From NCBI GenBank assembly GCA_026417555.1, contig JAOADA010000001.1, positions 84,195 to 148,194 on the forward strand: DNA of 64,000 nt, read 5' to 3'. Position numbers and translations under genes: made by a program. The DNA is from Brevinematales bacterium (GTDB taxonomy: Bacteria > Spirochaetota > Brevinematia > Brevinematales > Thermospiraceae). A model generated the notes under the pieces. The model did no database searches. It saw only the letters and a list, made by a program, of their open reading frames with translations, and was not told where the DNA came from. This document shows positions 17,099 through 26,009 of the stretch, in pieces (the stretch's first letter is position 1; each line of letters begins with the position of its first letter).

Positions 17099-17745
17099 AG
17101 AAGGGTGTGATTTTTGATATGGATGGTTTGATGGTGGATACGGAGGTGTTCTATTTTCAGGTGGAACGGGATATAGGCAAAAAATACGGCAAAGATGTGG
17201 AGGAGAGTCTTCTTCATCGTATGATGGGGCAAAAGCCTTTGGATTCCATGAAAATGTTTGTGAATGAGTTAGGGATAGATGAGGATCCTGCGGTACTTCT
17301 TGCTGAGCGAGATGAGAGGATCCTTGAGGCAATACGCTCCCAACTCACACCAATGCCTGGGTTGTTTGAACTTTTGGAGGCACTGCGACCTGTGGCTAAA
17401 TTGGGAATAGGAACGGGCAATACATGGAAAATGGTAGATGAGGTGCTTTGTGTGCTTGGGCTTCGGGGTGTTTTTGATTTCATTCAGACCTCTGATACGG
17501 TCAAGGTTGGAAAGCCAAGTCCTGAGATTTTTGAGAAGGCGTGTGATGGGCTTGGTCTTGAGGTTTCTCGTGTAGCTGTGTTAGAGGATTCAGCCAATGG
17601 TATTCGGGCTGCGTGGGCAGCAGGCTGTTTACCGCTTGCTGTACCCAATAGGTACACAAGAGCGCAGGATTTTTCTCTTGCTCATCGGGTGTTTTCGAGC
17701 CTCTTTGAGGCGAAAGAGTTTCTTTTGGAGTGGGTCGTTCAATGA
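17095..17745 (+). CDS. HAD-superfamily phosphatase (subfamily IA)
   Basis: The 216-residue protein has the HAD motif I DMDGLMVD with nucleophile D8 and acid/base D10. It also has a GIGTGN motif II, the lysine motif VGKPSPEIF and the acidic motif IV VLEDSANG. The alpha-helical cap (about residues 15-85) places it with beta-phosphoglucomutase-like and small sugar-phosphate or riboflavin-precursor phosphatases. It overlaps both murJ and ribF by ATGA junctions. The link to ribF allows a role in dephosphorylating a riboflavin precursor, but this is inference. The longer open frame starting at 17002 lies inside murJ and is not used. Confidence 0.88.
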   Translation: MKKGVIFDMDGLMVDTEVFYFQVERDIGKKYGKDVEESLLHRMMGQKPLDSMKMFVNELGIDEDPAVLLAERDERILEAIRSQLTPMPGLFELLEALRPVAKLGIGTGNTWKMVDEVLCVLGLRGVFDFIQTSDTVKVGKPSPEIFEKACDGLGLEVSRVAVLEDSANGIRAAWAAGCLPLAVPNRYTRAQDFSLAHRVFSSLFEAKEFLLEWVVQ

Positions 17746-18692
17746 ATATTGTACGGTATCTTGAGGATCTTCCTGTGCTTACCCGTCCGGTGGTGACCAT
17801 TGGGAATTTTGATGGTATCCATATGGGGCACCAAAGGCTTCTTCGATGGGTCATGGCAAAACCCTTTCCCCATGTGGTGATAAGTTTTGATAGGCCGACG
17901 GGGTTTTGGTTAGGTCGTCCTGAGTATAGGGGGGAGATTCTTCCTCTGGAAACCAAGTGGCGTATTTTTGCTTCTTTTGGGTTTGATTATGCTGTGAGGT
18001 TGTCTTTTCAGGAGATTCAGGCATTTTCTGCTTTGGAATTTCTGCTTCAGATTCTCCATCGTATGAAATACCCTCTTCTGGTAGTTGGAGAGGATTTTCA
18101 TTTTGGGCGGGATAGAACGGGAAATGTCTCTCTTCTTCGGGAGTGGCAGAAAAAATACTCTTTTGATCTCAAGGTTTTTCCTTTTGTAAAACAGGGGAAA
18201 ATGGTAGTGAGTTCAACGGCAGTACGGCATGCGGTAGCAAAAGGGGATATGGAAAAGGCAAGGAAACTTCTTGGTCGTGCCTTTGTCTATCAGGGAGAGG
18301 TTATGGAGGGGGATAAAATAGGAAGGAAAATAGGCTTTCCTACCGTGAATATTCGATTGGGGGGACAGGTTCTTCCAGCCGAGGGGGTGTATGCAACCTG
18401 GACATTGACGGAGGATGGCTGGCATCCCTCGATGAGTTACGTTGGCTATCGCCCTACTGTGGAGGGAAAAGATCTTCGTATGGAAAGCCATATTCTTGCT
18501 CCTGTAGGACAGCTGGGAAAGACCGTGGCCTGTGCTTTTGTAAAAAAAATTCGTGAGGAAAAAACCTTCCATAATCTTGAAGAATTACAAAAAGCGCTTT
18601 ATAATGATAGAGTGAAGGTTCTATGGACCTTACGGAGATGGAATTTGAAGAAAACAATGAATGGTTTGGAGGATAGACGATTATGGCTGTAA
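17742..18692 (+). CDS. ribF: bifunctional riboflavin kinase/FAD synthetase
   Basis: RibF makes FMN from riboflavin and then FAD. The 316-residue protein starts with an FAD-synthetase nucleotidyltransferase domain (about 1-185). Its motifs include GNFDGIHMGHQ with the HxGH-like site, GEDFHFGRDR and a SSTAVR segment. A riboflavin kinase domain follows (about 190-310: GKIGRKIGFPT-like GDKIGRKIGFPTVN, then GVYAT and MESHI). The ATGA junction with the HAD gene and the 10-nt overlap with rpsO show coupling. The ribF-rpsO-pnp order is widespread in bacteria. Confidence 0.95.
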   Translation: MNIVRYLEDLPVLTRPVVTIGNFDGIHMGHQRLLRWVMAKPFPHVVISFDRPTGFWLGRPEYRGEILPLETKWRIFASFGFDYAVRLSFQEIQAFSALEFLLQILHRMKYPLLVVGEDFHFGRDRTGNVSLLREWQKKYSFDLKVFPFVKQGKMVVSSTAVRHAVAKGDMEKARKLLGRAFVYQGEVMEGDKIGRKIGFPTVNIRLGGQVLPAEGVYATWTLTEDGWHPSMSYVGYRPTVEGKDLRMESHILAPVGQLGKTVACAFVKKIREEKTFHNLEELQKALYNDRVKVLWTLRRWNLKKTMNGLEDRRLWL

Positions 18693-18946
18693 GTGCAGAA
18701 CAGAAAAAGCTTGCTATTCAGAAGTATGGCAAGAATGAAAAGGACACGGGAAATACTGAGGTACAGATTGCCGTGTTGACATTGGAGATTAACAATATGA
18801 GTCAGCATCTGCAGAAGTTTCCCAAGGATTACAAGTCTCTTCGTGGACTTCAGAGGCTCTTGGGGAAGAGAAAGTCCCTTTTAAATTATCTCCATCGGAA
18901 AAATGCCGAGAGATATCATGCCTTGAAAAAAGAATTGGGATTGTAA
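18683..18946 (+). CDS. rpsO: 30S ribosomal protein S15
   Basis: S15 binds the central domain of 16S rRNA early in 30S assembly. The 87-residue protein matches the family along its length: the DTGNTEVQIA segment, then the RGLQRLLGKRKSLLNYL signature and YHALKKELGL at the end. Its start lies inside the end of ribF, with TTGGAGG about 9 nt upstream. In many bacteria S15 represses its own mRNA; no obvious leader structure can be defined here because the start is inside ribF. Confidence 0.97.
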   Translation: MAVSAEQKKLAIQKYGKNEKDTGNTEVQIAVLTLEINNMSQHLQKFPKDYKSLRGLQRLLGKRKSLLNYLHRKNAERYHALKKELGL

Positions 18947-18997
18947 AATTGTCTGATGAAGTGAGTTGGGAGTTTCAAGAAAAAGGAGATGGCTTCA

Positions 18998-21076
18998 ATG
19001 AGTTTTTTTACTGTGAAAGGCAAAGTCGGGGATAAGGAGATTGTTCTCGAAACAGGGAAGATGGCCAAACAGGCTGATGGAGCGGTTCTGGTCAAGAGTG
19101 GTGGCAATGCTGTTCTGGTGACAGCCTGTATGTCCAAAGAGGTTCCTGAAGGGATCGATTTTTTTCCCCTGACGGTGCATTATCAGGAAAAATTCTATGC
19201 AGCTGGGAAGATTCCGGGTGGCTATTTTAAGCGTGAGGGAAAGCCTACAGAAAAGGAAATTCTCGTATCTCGCCTCATTGATAGACCTATTCGCCCGCTT
19301 TTTCCAGAGAATTTTTATAATGAGGTGCAGATAATAGCGAGCACGTTGTCAGCTGATCAGATATATTCTACAGATATTCTTGGTATCATTGGAGCCTCGG
19401 CAGCCCTTTCGATTTCTCCAATCCCTTTTCTTGAACCGATTGGGGCTGTGCGAATTGCCTATATGAAGGATGGGCGATATCTTGTCAATCCCTCTATGAA
19501 GGAGGTTGAAGAAGCCCTTTTGGATATTGTGGTTGGTGGGACGCGAGAAGGGCTTACTATGGTTGAGGGAGGGGCAAATGAGGTTAGTAAAGAGGTGCTT
19601 CTTGAGGCACTTCGCATTGCCCATATCCATATCAAGGAGGAGATAGATCTCATTGAAGAGCTGGTGAAGCTGGTGCAGCCCCAAAAGATGTCTCTCCAAG
19701 AGACTGTCAAGCTTCTTTCTGAGGAGATGCGTCAGCAGATTCGTGAGAAGGCATGGAAACCCATGAGAGAGGCAGCTTATACCATAGACAAAAAGGCAAG
19801 GGCAGAGGCTGTGGAAAACCTCAAGAAATCTCTTCTCGAGGAGTATGGAATACACGAGGACCATGAGGCGTATAAAGAAGCAAAGTGGCTTCTGGATGAA
19901 ATTGAGATAGAGGTTATTCGTGAAACTATCCTGAAGGAAAGAATTCGTCCCGATGGACGACGGCCTGATGAGATTCGTCCGATCACTATAGAGATTGATC
20001 TGTTGGACAATGTGCATGGTTCAGCACTTTTCACTCGGGGACAGACCCAGAGTCTGGGTATTGTCACACTGGGATCTACTTCGGATGTTCAATACATAGA
20101 TACTATGGAAGAAGAAGACTCTAAGCGTTTTATGCTTCATTATAATTTTCCTCCCTTCAGTACAGGGGAAGTCAAGAAGTCGCTTGCCCCCTCTCGACGG
20201 GAGATTGGGCATGGGCATTTGGCCTATCGGGCAATTGAATCGGTTTTGCCCTCGGAAGAGGAGTTTCCTTATACTATTCGGGTGGTATCTGAGATTCTTG
20301 AATCCAATGGTTCCTCTTCTATGGCTACAGTGTGTAGCTCAAGCCTCGCCTTAATGGCTACTGGGGTGCCAATTCGCAAGGCTGTAGCAGGTATAGCTAT
20401 GGGCTTGGTCTGGAATAAACAAACAGGGGAGTACTGTATTTTGTCAGATATCCAAGGGCTTGAGGACCATTTTGGGGATATGGATTTCAAGGTTGCTGGA
20501 ACAAAAGATGGGATTACCGCCTTTCAGATGGACGTAAAAACAATTGGGTTGACACAAAAGATGATGGAAGAGGCCCTTAACCAGGCTCTTGCGGGGCAGG
20601 CATATATCCTCTCCAAGATGAATGAAGTGATTGACGCTCCAAGACCAAAACTCTCCCCAAATGCTCCTAAGATTAGGGTTATTTATATTCCTGAATCGGC
20701 TATTGGGCAGGTGATTGGAACAGGTGGACGTGTAATTAAGCGTATCATGGAGGAAACAGAAACCACCATTTCCATTGACGATGATGGGCGGGTGGCGATA
20801 TGTGGCAAAAGAGATGAGGATATTGAGAAGTGTCTCTATATTGTGAACCATATTGTGAACGGATTTGAGCGTGGCGAAAAAGTGAAAGGAAAAGTGATCC
20901 GTATTGAGGATTATGGGGTATTTCTTGAGTTGATTCCTGGGGAAAGTGCCCTTCTCCATCGCTCCAATATGAAGGAGAAAAAACCGGTGCGTTCGTCCTA
21001 TTCTTTAGGACAAATAGTTGATGCCGTGGTAACTGATATTGATGAAAAACACCGAATTGTTCTCAAGGAACTCTGA
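18998..21076 (+). CDS. pnp: polyribonucleotide nucleotidyltransferase (PNPase)
   Basis: PNPase degrades RNA 3' to 5' by phosphorolysis and is a core RNA-turnover enzyme. The 692-residue protein has two RNase PH-like domains (about 1-220 and 300-545; PGGYFKREGKP, RPDGRR, FTRGQTQ and SDIQGLEDHFGDMDFKVAGT). They are followed by a KH domain (about 555-615, GQVIGTGGRVI) and an S1 domain (about 620-690). GGAG at 18985-18988 touches the ATG at 18989, so the ATG at 18998, 9 nt away, is the better start. It follows rpsO closely. Confidence 0.97.
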   Translation: MSFFTVKGKVGDKEIVLETGKMAKQADGAVLVKSGGNAVLVTACMSKEVPEGIDFFPLTVHYQEKFYAAGKIPGGYFKREGKPTEKEILVSRLIDRPIRPLFPENFYNEVQIIASTLSADQIYSTDILGIIGASAALSISPIPFLEPIGAVRIAYMKDGRYLVNPSMKEVEEALLDIVVGGTREGLTMVEGGANEVSKEVLLEALRIAHIHIKEEIDLIEELVKLVQPQKMSLQETVKLLSEEMRQQIREKAWKPMREAAYTIDKKARAEAVENLKKSLLEEYGIHEDHEAYKEAKWLLDEIEIEVIRETILKERIRPDGRRPDEIRPITIEIDLLDNVHGSALFTRGQTQSLGIVTLGSTSDVQYIDTMEEEDSKRFMLHYNFPPFSTGEVKKSLAPSRREIGHGHLAYRAIESVLPSEEEFPYTIRVVSEILESNGSSSMATVCSSSLALMATGVPIRKAVAGIAMGLVWNKQTGEYCILSDIQGLEDHFGDMDFKVAGTKDGITAFQMDVKTIGLTQKMMEEALNQALAGQAYILSKMNEVIDAPRPKLSPNAPKIRVIYIPESAIGQVIGTGGRVIKRIMEETETTISIDDDGRVAICGKRDEDIEKCLYIVNHIVNGFERGEKVKGKVIRIEDYGVFLELIPGESALLHRSNMKEKKPVRSSYSLGQIVDAVVTDIDEKHRIVLKEL

Positions 21077-21516
21077 TGAAGCCAAGGGGACTTCTCCTCT
21101 GTCTTGTGGTGATGTTGACGGCATGTGGGATTGAGAGTTTTGAACAAGAGATTTCTCTCAATCCTCCCTTGGGGCTTGTGGCAACTATCAATGCCGATGG
21201 AAATATTGTGCTTTCCTTCTGGGGGATGAATAACGAGCCGTATTTTGAGGGCTATAATATCTATATAGCGACCTCTATGCAGGATGCCCTTGAGGATAAA
21301 GGAAAAAAGATTGCTGGTCCTTCAGAGAATCAAGCCACTATGCCCAATATCTCTGTCATGAATACAGCAACATCGTTTACCTATACGGTAACGAAAGATG
21401 GAAATGGGGATCCCCTCATGAGTGGGATGACCTATTTTTTCTATGTGAAAGCATATAGCGCTCAGTACAATATTCAGAGTCCAAGGAGTAATATTACCAA
21501 TGCAACGAAACCCTAG
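21076..21516 (+). CDS. lipoprotein with fibronectin-III-like fold
   Basis: The 146-residue product has a type II signal peptide ending in the lipobox LTAC (Cys at residue 17). A single domain follows whose pattern (PPLGLVAT, then IVLSFWG, YEGYNIYI-like strands and TYFFYVKAYS) resembles a fibronectin type III domain. It is probably anchored in the periplasm or outer membrane. Its ATG overlaps the pnp stop (TGATG), so it is coupled to pnp. The function is unknown. Confidence 0.72.
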   Translation: MKPRGLLLCLVVMLTACGIESFEQEISLNPPLGLVATINADGNIVLSFWGMNNEPYFEGYNIYIATSMQDALEDKGKKIAGPSENQATMPNISVMNTATSFTYTVTKDGNGDPLMSGMTYFFYVKAYSAQYNIQSPRSNITNATKP

Positions 21517-21523
21517 AGAGAAG

Positions 21524-22174
21524 ATGATGAAAAGATGGATAGGAATGTTGTTTTTCTTGCCGGTGTTTGTATTTTCTCAGGAAAAAATCAGTGTGAATGT
21601 TCTTCTTCAAAAGATTCAAAACTATACAGCTACCGTTCGTACCTTTACTGCCACGTTTGTGTATGTGGTGAACAAAAAAACCTATCAGGGAGTGTTGTAT
21701 TACAAAGCCCCTTCTAAGTTTGCGATGGAGTATTCCTCTGGGAATCGTATGCTCTCTGATGGAAAGGTTCTTTGGATTGTGATCAAGGATCAAAATATTG
21801 CTATTCGAGAAAATTTAGAAAAAACAAAAAATGTGACGCCCCTTACAGGATGGAATATCCAACGTTTGCAGAAAGAGTATATTCCCTTTCTTCCAAAGGA
21901 GTATACGGTGATATTCCGTGGAAAGCCGGCCTATCGGATAGAGTTTAAGCCCAAGTCCACCCTTTCTGCTTTTCGCTATATTGAGCTTGTGGTGAGTACA
22001 GAAGGACAGATTCAGCGCATGGTGGCAAGAAATCAACTGGGGCGTGAGGTCCAATTGGAGCTTTCCTACACGGGAATGAATGTATCTCTTGGTGAGGATA
22101 GGTTTCTCTATGAACCCGATGAAAATACCTATATTTTTGATGACATCCTGATCTCGACTCCTTCTGAGTCGTAA
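21524..22174 (+). CDS. lolA: LolA-like outer-membrane lipoprotein carrier
   Basis: LolA carries lipoproteins through the periplasm from the LolCDE release complex to the outer membrane. The 216-residue product has a signal peptide (about 1-19) and the LolA pattern: TFTATFVYVV, a GVLYYKAPSKFAMEY strand pair, SDGKVLWI and RIEFKPKS, ending in FDDILIS. The start is one of two adjacent ATGs (21524 or 21527); the in-frame ATG at 21500 lies within the preceding lipoprotein gene. It is flanked by two lipoprotein genes, which suits its role. Confidence 0.85.
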   Translation: MMKRWIGMLFFLPVFVFSQEKISVNVLLQKIQNYTATVRTFTATFVYVVNKKTYQGVLYYKAPSKFAMEYSSGNRMLSDGKVLWIVIKDQNIAIRENLEKTKNVTPLTGWNIQRLQKEYIPFLPKEYTVIFRGKPAYRIEFKPKSTLSAFRYIELVVSTEGQIQRMVARNQLGREVQLELSYTGMNVSLGEDRFLYEPDENTYIFDDILISTPSES

Positions 22175-22187
22175 GAGAGGTAAACCC

Positions 22188-22976
22188 ATGAAAAGAGCAT
22201 GGTTTTTTCTTTGTGTGAGTTTTGTGATGGGGTGTGCTGTGACAACGGTAGAATATCGTTACAAGCAACGATTTGATCATTTTTATAAGTTATTGAACGA
22301 TAAAGAGAAATCCGCTTTTCGTGCAGATGATTTCGCGACTGTTGGAAAGTCCTTAGAAGAACGGATGAGCAAGGACAAGAACCTCAGTAATGCTATGGAT
22401 CGAGTGATGTTTGATGAGGCTATCCATACGTTTCGTATGGATCAGGTAGCTATGTTTTTTAAACGGTATATTTTGCCAGGTTTTCATGAGGATGATTACG
22501 CCACTTTTGTCCAGGCTCTTCCCCAATCTGTTTTGCTCAAGTTTGCTCTTTGGGACAAAACGGTGGTAGAGGATATTCAGGCCCTCCTTCAGAAAGACAA
22601 AAGGCTGGGGACATGGTGGCGGCATGCCACAACAGATGGGAGGTTGGGAGATTTTTCGCTTGCCGAGGCAGTTTCGTTTTATCGATGGTATATCTTTGTG
22701 GAAAAAACGCGTAAGGAAGTCTATTCTGTGGTGAAGTTCCTCTATGACCAGAAACTTCTCAAGGCTTTTTTGGAGAATATGCCCGAGTTTGGTTCTCGTC
22801 TTGAAAAACTCTCCCAGGAAGTAGTTGTGGCTCGTGAGCTCAAGGTTGTGAAGCGACGGGCGTTTTTGTCCTCTCTTGGGGATAAGGAGTTTTTTCAGGT
22901 CTATCGGGAGGTTGTCTTTCGAGAGATGGATCAAGAGGCACTTGCCAAGACAATAGCGATGTTTCCTGTGGAGTAG
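22188..22976 (+). CDS. lipoprotein of unknown function
   Basis: The 262-residue protein begins with a type II signal peptide and lipobox VMGC (Cys at residue 16). The mature part is predicted to be almost wholly helical, rich in Lys, Asp, Phe and Leu, with repeated FLENMPEF- and KEFFQVYREV-like amphipathic stretches. I recognise no domain. It lies 13 nt after the lolA gene and 2 nt before rsfS, so it is part of the same run. It may be an outer-membrane or periplasmic structural lipoprotein, but this is a guess. Confidence 0.7.
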   Translation: MKRAWFFLCVSFVMGCAVTTVEYRYKQRFDHFYKLLNDKEKSAFRADDFATVGKSLEERMSKDKNLSNAMDRVMFDEAIHTFRMDQVAMFFKRYILPGFHEDDYATFVQALPQSVLLKFALWDKTVVEDIQALLQKDKRLGTWWRHATTDGRLGDFSLAEAVSFYRWYIFVEKTRKEVYSVVKFLYDQKLLKAFLENMPEFGSRLEKLSQEVVVARELKVVKRRAFLSSLGDKEFFQVYREVVFREMDQEALAKTIAMFPVE

Positions 22977-22978
22977 GC

Positions 22979-23350
22979 ATGCGAAGAAAGCTTTCTGCGG
23001 AGAAAATGCTTTTTCGTGTTATAGAGGAGATCCAGAAACTCAAGGTGAGGTCTCTCAGAATTGTGGATGCGTCAGGGTATTCTCTTCTGGCGGATATGTT
23101 TGTGATAGGAACGGTGGATTCTGTGGTTCAGCTTGAGGCTGTGAGAAATCGCCTCATAGAGGAGATGGAAAAACATGGGTGGATGCTCAAAAACCCTCTG
23201 GAGTCATGGGAGGGGGGGTGGCTTCTGCTTGATTTTGGGGATATGATCTTTCATCTGATGTTGGAGGAACTTCGGTCATTTTATGGTATTGATACCCTTA
23301 TTGAGGGGCGTGAAGTGACAGAAAGGTTTCTTTCCTCTCATCACTTGTGA
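22979..23350 (+). CDS. rsfS: ribosomal silencing factor RsfS
   Basis: RsfS binds ribosomal protein uL14 on the 50S subunit and blocks subunit joining, lowering translation in starvation or keeping immature 50S inactive. The 123-residue protein shows the family framework: LRIVDASGYSLLADMFVI (family form D-S-DYFVI), QLEAVRNRL, the WEGGWLLLDFGDMIFHLM signature and a closing YGIDTL segment. It is the last gene of the run that began at 14365; a terminator-like hairpin follows at once. Confidence 0.93.
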   Translation: MRRKLSAEKMLFRVIEEIQKLKVRSLRIVDASGYSLLADMFVIGTVDSVVQLEAVRNRLIEEMEKHGWMLKNPLESWEGGWLLLDFGDMIFHLMLEELRSFYGIDTLIEGREVTERFLSSHHL

Positions 23351-23374
23351 AAGGGACGAGAAAACGCCCTTTTC
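23350..23374 (+). terminator. hairpin after rsfS, probable terminator
   Basis: AAAGGG (23350-23355) pairs with CCCTTT (23367-23372), and an inner CG/CG step extends the stem past one bulged A. The loop is AGAAAA. The T-tract after it is short (TTTTC). Confidence 0.5.
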
Positions 23375-23583
23375 GTATGGGGTATTTCTTCAACGTTTTG
23401 GCGTGGAAGTAAAAACGGAGAAGGGTATTTCTGGTTTTGGCATTGCTTTGGGGAGAGGTTTTTTCTTATGGTTTTTCTGGGGTGTCTTTTTGGGTAGCCC
23501 TCCCTTGAAGGGAAGAGCATCTTTTCCGTGGGAATGATTGCGAGAGTTTCATTTTTTGTGGGTTAAAAACTTTCCAAAAGGTA

Positions 23584-23612
23584 TTTACTTTTTTGTGAAA
23601 GTAGTGTACAAT
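23584..23612 (+). promoter_or_regulatory. promoter for the RtcB-like/phoH/pgpH/Bat run
   Basis: TTTACT (23584-23589) and TACAAT (23607-23612) are separated by 17 bp and lie about 28 nt before the start codon at 23640. An AGGA ribosome binding site is at 23629-23632. Confidence 0.6.
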
Positions 23613-23639
23613 ATAGTGACATAAAAATAGGACAGGGAG

Positions 23640-25046
23640 ATGGAACAAAGCGAACTTCAACGGGTGAGTGAGTTTGAACGTGTTCTGCCTCGCAGGGATT
23701 CTTCTCGTGCGGCCATTCGTTTTTTGGTAACTCATCAGCATCTCTCAAAGTTGCATCCGGAACTTTTTGGGCAAATAGAGAGAGTGGCCTCTCTTCCGGG
23801 GGTAAGGGATGCCGTGGTTGTTTTTCCGCATGCTGTTCCTTCCCATGGGGTTCCTTCTGGGTGTGTGTTTGCTGTCGGGGTCCATGATGGAGTGATGATT
23901 CCTTCGGCTATTCATTGGGACATCAATCTTGGTATTCGTACCTTGACTACCAATCTTATTCTTCCCGATGTGGAAAAGAAACTTCCCCTTATTCTCAAGG
24001 ATATTCAACGGTTGTTGCCTGTGGGACAGAAAGCCACAGGAAAAATGGTGCTTTCAAGAAAGGATTTGTTAGAGGTATTTAGCCAAGGGGCTCGTTGGAT
24101 CCAGGAAAAAAAATCTTCTGAGTTTGTAGACGAGCTTGAGTATATTGAGGATTATGGAGATTTGCCTGTTTCTAATCTCTCGAGTGTGCCGGAGTTTCTT
24201 CTGGAAGAAGAACATCGACAATTTGGGACTCTCAGGCATTTCTTGGAGATTCAGATTGTCAGTGAGATTTTTGATGTAGAAAAGGCCCGTATCTATGGGC
24301 TTTTCAAAAATCAGATTCTCATTACTTATCGGGCTGGGTCGGCTTCTTTAGGACGAGCGGTATGGTGGTATTATTATAGGCTCTTTCGAGAAAAGATGGA
24401 ACGTTATCACCTCACCCCTCCTCATCCCTCTCTTGTATATTTGCCTGTGGAGACAAGTGAATCCGAGGCTTTTTATCAGGCTGTTCAATGTGTTTCCAAC
24501 TATGCTCTTGCGAATAGACAGTTTATGGCCAGCCAGGTATACCACGTGCTCAATACCCTTCTCAAGGATGTAGAGGCCAATACCATGTATGACAGTGCCA
24601 CGAATACGGTCCGTTTGGAGACGCATTCGCTTGGATCTCTCCCAGAGAAGGTCTATGTCTACCGGAAGGGAAGTGTACGGACACAAATCCAGAGTGAGAG
24701 GGATCTTTCTCGTTCTTATCAGGTGGTAGGGAATCCTACCATGGTATGGGGTGGGATAGGGCAACCCTCATATATCATTTCAGGAAGAGATTCTTTGCTT
24801 GAGAAGAGTTTTGGCTCTTTTGAGATTTTACAGCCTGCTATTCCTCCTCATCTTTTTCCTGACGCAGAATGGACCAAGATTTTGAAAGGACAGGATTTGG
24901 TGGTACGTGCTCAGGGGGAACGCTTAGATTGGCGTCTTTATGCCAAAAACTATGAAACACCAAGGTCGGCGGTGGATTTCTGGATCCGGAGTGGATGGGG
25001 GAGTCGGATTGCTATGGTGAAACCGGTGGGAATTCTTTTGTCATGA
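23640..25046 (+). CDS. RtcB-like protein lacking catalytic residues (probable pseudoenzyme)
   Basis: RtcB is a Mn/GTP-dependent RNA ligase that joins 2',3'-cyclic phosphate and 5'-OH ends. This 468-residue protein matches the family from end to end: VASLPGV, WDINLGIRTLTTNL, RHFLEIQIV, ANRQFM, VYRKG and KPVGI near the terminus. Compared with archaeal RtcB from memory, key residues are changed. The metal Cys of DINCG is L97. The Asn before the first metal His is R199. The second metal His is R231, and the third is T321 in YDSATN. The guanylylated His is I396, and the C-terminal GMP-contact Lys is absent. D94 and H200 remain. There are no frameshifts and codon use looks normal, so selection seems to keep a non-ligase role, perhaps RNA-end binding. 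It leads the run with phoH and pgpH. Confidence 0.85.
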   Translation: MEQSELQRVSEFERVLPRRDSSRAAIRFLVTHQHLSKLHPELFGQIERVASLPGVRDAVVVFPHAVPSHGVPSGCVFAVGVHDGVMIPSAIHWDINLGIRTLTTNLILPDVEKKLPLILKDIQRLLPVGQKATGKMVLSRKDLLEVFSQGARWIQEKKSSEFVDELEYIEDYGDLPVSNLSSVPEFLLEEEHRQFGTLRHFLEIQIVSEIFDVEKARIYGLFKNQILITYRAGSASLGRAVWWYYYRLFREKMERYHLTPPHPSLVYLPVETSESEAFYQAVQCVSNYALANRQFMASQVYHVLNTLLKDVEANTMYDSATNTVRLETHSLGSLPEKVYVYRKGSVRTQIQSERDLSRSYQVVGNPTMVWGGIGQPSYIISGRDSLLEKSFGSFEILQPAIPPHLFPDAEWTKILKGQDLVVRAQGERLDWRLYAKNYETPRSAVDFWIRSGWGSRIAMVKPVGILLS

Positions 25047-25064
25047 TGGATATGAGGGTGTGCT

Positions 25065-26009
25065 ATGCGATGTGAGTTTCCCGTTCCGGGAGACGTTCAT
25101 CCTGTATTAGCGTTGGGGGTTCATGATTCTAATCTCAGATTGATGGAGAGGCTTCTTGAGGTACGGATTCGTCCTGGTGAGGATGTGTTGGTTATTGAAG
25201 GGACGGAGGAGAACTGTACGCGAGCCACGCATGTTCTCAAGGAAGTTTTTCAATTGGCGCGTGGGAATACCCCTGTCTCTCATGGAGAGATAACGTTTCT
25301 TGTGGAACAGGAGGGGAAGATTGCCCATTCTGCCTCAAAACTTCTTGTAGAGGGACTCACTATTACCAAACGCTCTCGAAAGATTAAGCCAAGAACGCCT
25401 CATCAGGCACAATACATTGAGGCTATCCATCATGATGATCTTGTCTTTGGTGTTGGCCCAGCAGGGACAGGAAAGACCTATCTTGCTATGGCTACGGGAC
25501 TTTTTTATCTTTTTTCTGGCAAGGTGAAGCGGCTTATTCTGACACGACCTGTGGTAGAGGCAGGGGAGAATCTAGGATTTTTGCCAGGTACCTTTGAAGA
25601 AAAGCTTCATCCCTATCTTCGTCCCCTTTTTGATGCCTTGGAGGACATTCTTTCTCCGGAGGAGGCTGAGAGGCTTCTTTTGTCTCATCAAGTAGAGATC
25701 GCTCCTCTGGCCTATATGCGGGGTCGTACACTTTCGAATGCTTTTGCCATTCTGGATGAGGCCCAAAATGCTACAAAAATGCAGATGAAAATGTTTCTTA
25801 CTCGTTTGGGAGAGGGAACCAAGATGGTGGTGACAGGGGATGTAACGCAGATAGATCTTCCTTCGGCTCAGGACTCTGGGCTTGTCGAGGCACTTCATCT
25901 TTTAACCAAGGTTCCAGGGGTGAGTATCCAGTATTTTGATGAAGAAGATATAGTTCGTCATCCCTTGGTGGCTCGTATTCTTGCTCGGTATGAAATGAGG
26001 AAGTCATGA
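25065..26009 (+). CDS. phoH: PhoH-family ATPase
   Basis: PhoH proteins are cytoplasmic ATPases with a helicase-like P-loop and a suspected role in RNA metabolism. The 314-residue protein has an N-terminal KH-like part (about residues 25-90). The ATPase domain contains the Walker A GPAGTGKT at about 131-138, LTRPVVEAGE, the Walker B ILDEAQN and the sensor-type VVTGDVTQIDLP. It starts 18 nt after the RtcB-like gene, and its stop overlaps pgpH (ATGA). The common order phoH-pgpH-ybeY is nearly retained, with ybeY now convergent downstream. Confidence 0.93.
   Translation: MRCEFPVPGDVHPVLALGVHDSNLRLMERLLEVRIRPGEDVLVIEGTEENCTRATHVLKEVFQLARGNTPVSHGEITFLVEQEGKIAHSASKLLVEGLTITKRSRKIKPRTPHQAQYIEAIHHDDLVFGVGPAGTGKTYLAMATGLFYLFSGKVKRLILTRPVVEAGENLGFLPGTFEEKLHPYLRPLFDALEDILSPEEAERLLLSHQVEIAPLAYMRGRTLSNAFAILDEAQNATKMQMKMFLTRLGEGTKMVVTGDVTQIDLPSAQDSGLVEALHLLTKVPGVSIQYFDEEDIVRHPLVARILARYEMRKS

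Noticed and set aside
21500-21523. Earlier ATG for the lolA-like gene
   Set aside because: It would put hydrophilic, Arg-rich residues in front of the signal peptide and lies inside the upstream lipoprotein gene.
23501-23513. Palindrome TCCCTTGAAGGGA between rsfS and the RtcB-like gene
   Set aside because: It is a perfect 13-bp odd-centred palindrome, but it lies about 70 bp upstream of the -35 box with no other support, so I do not call it an operator.
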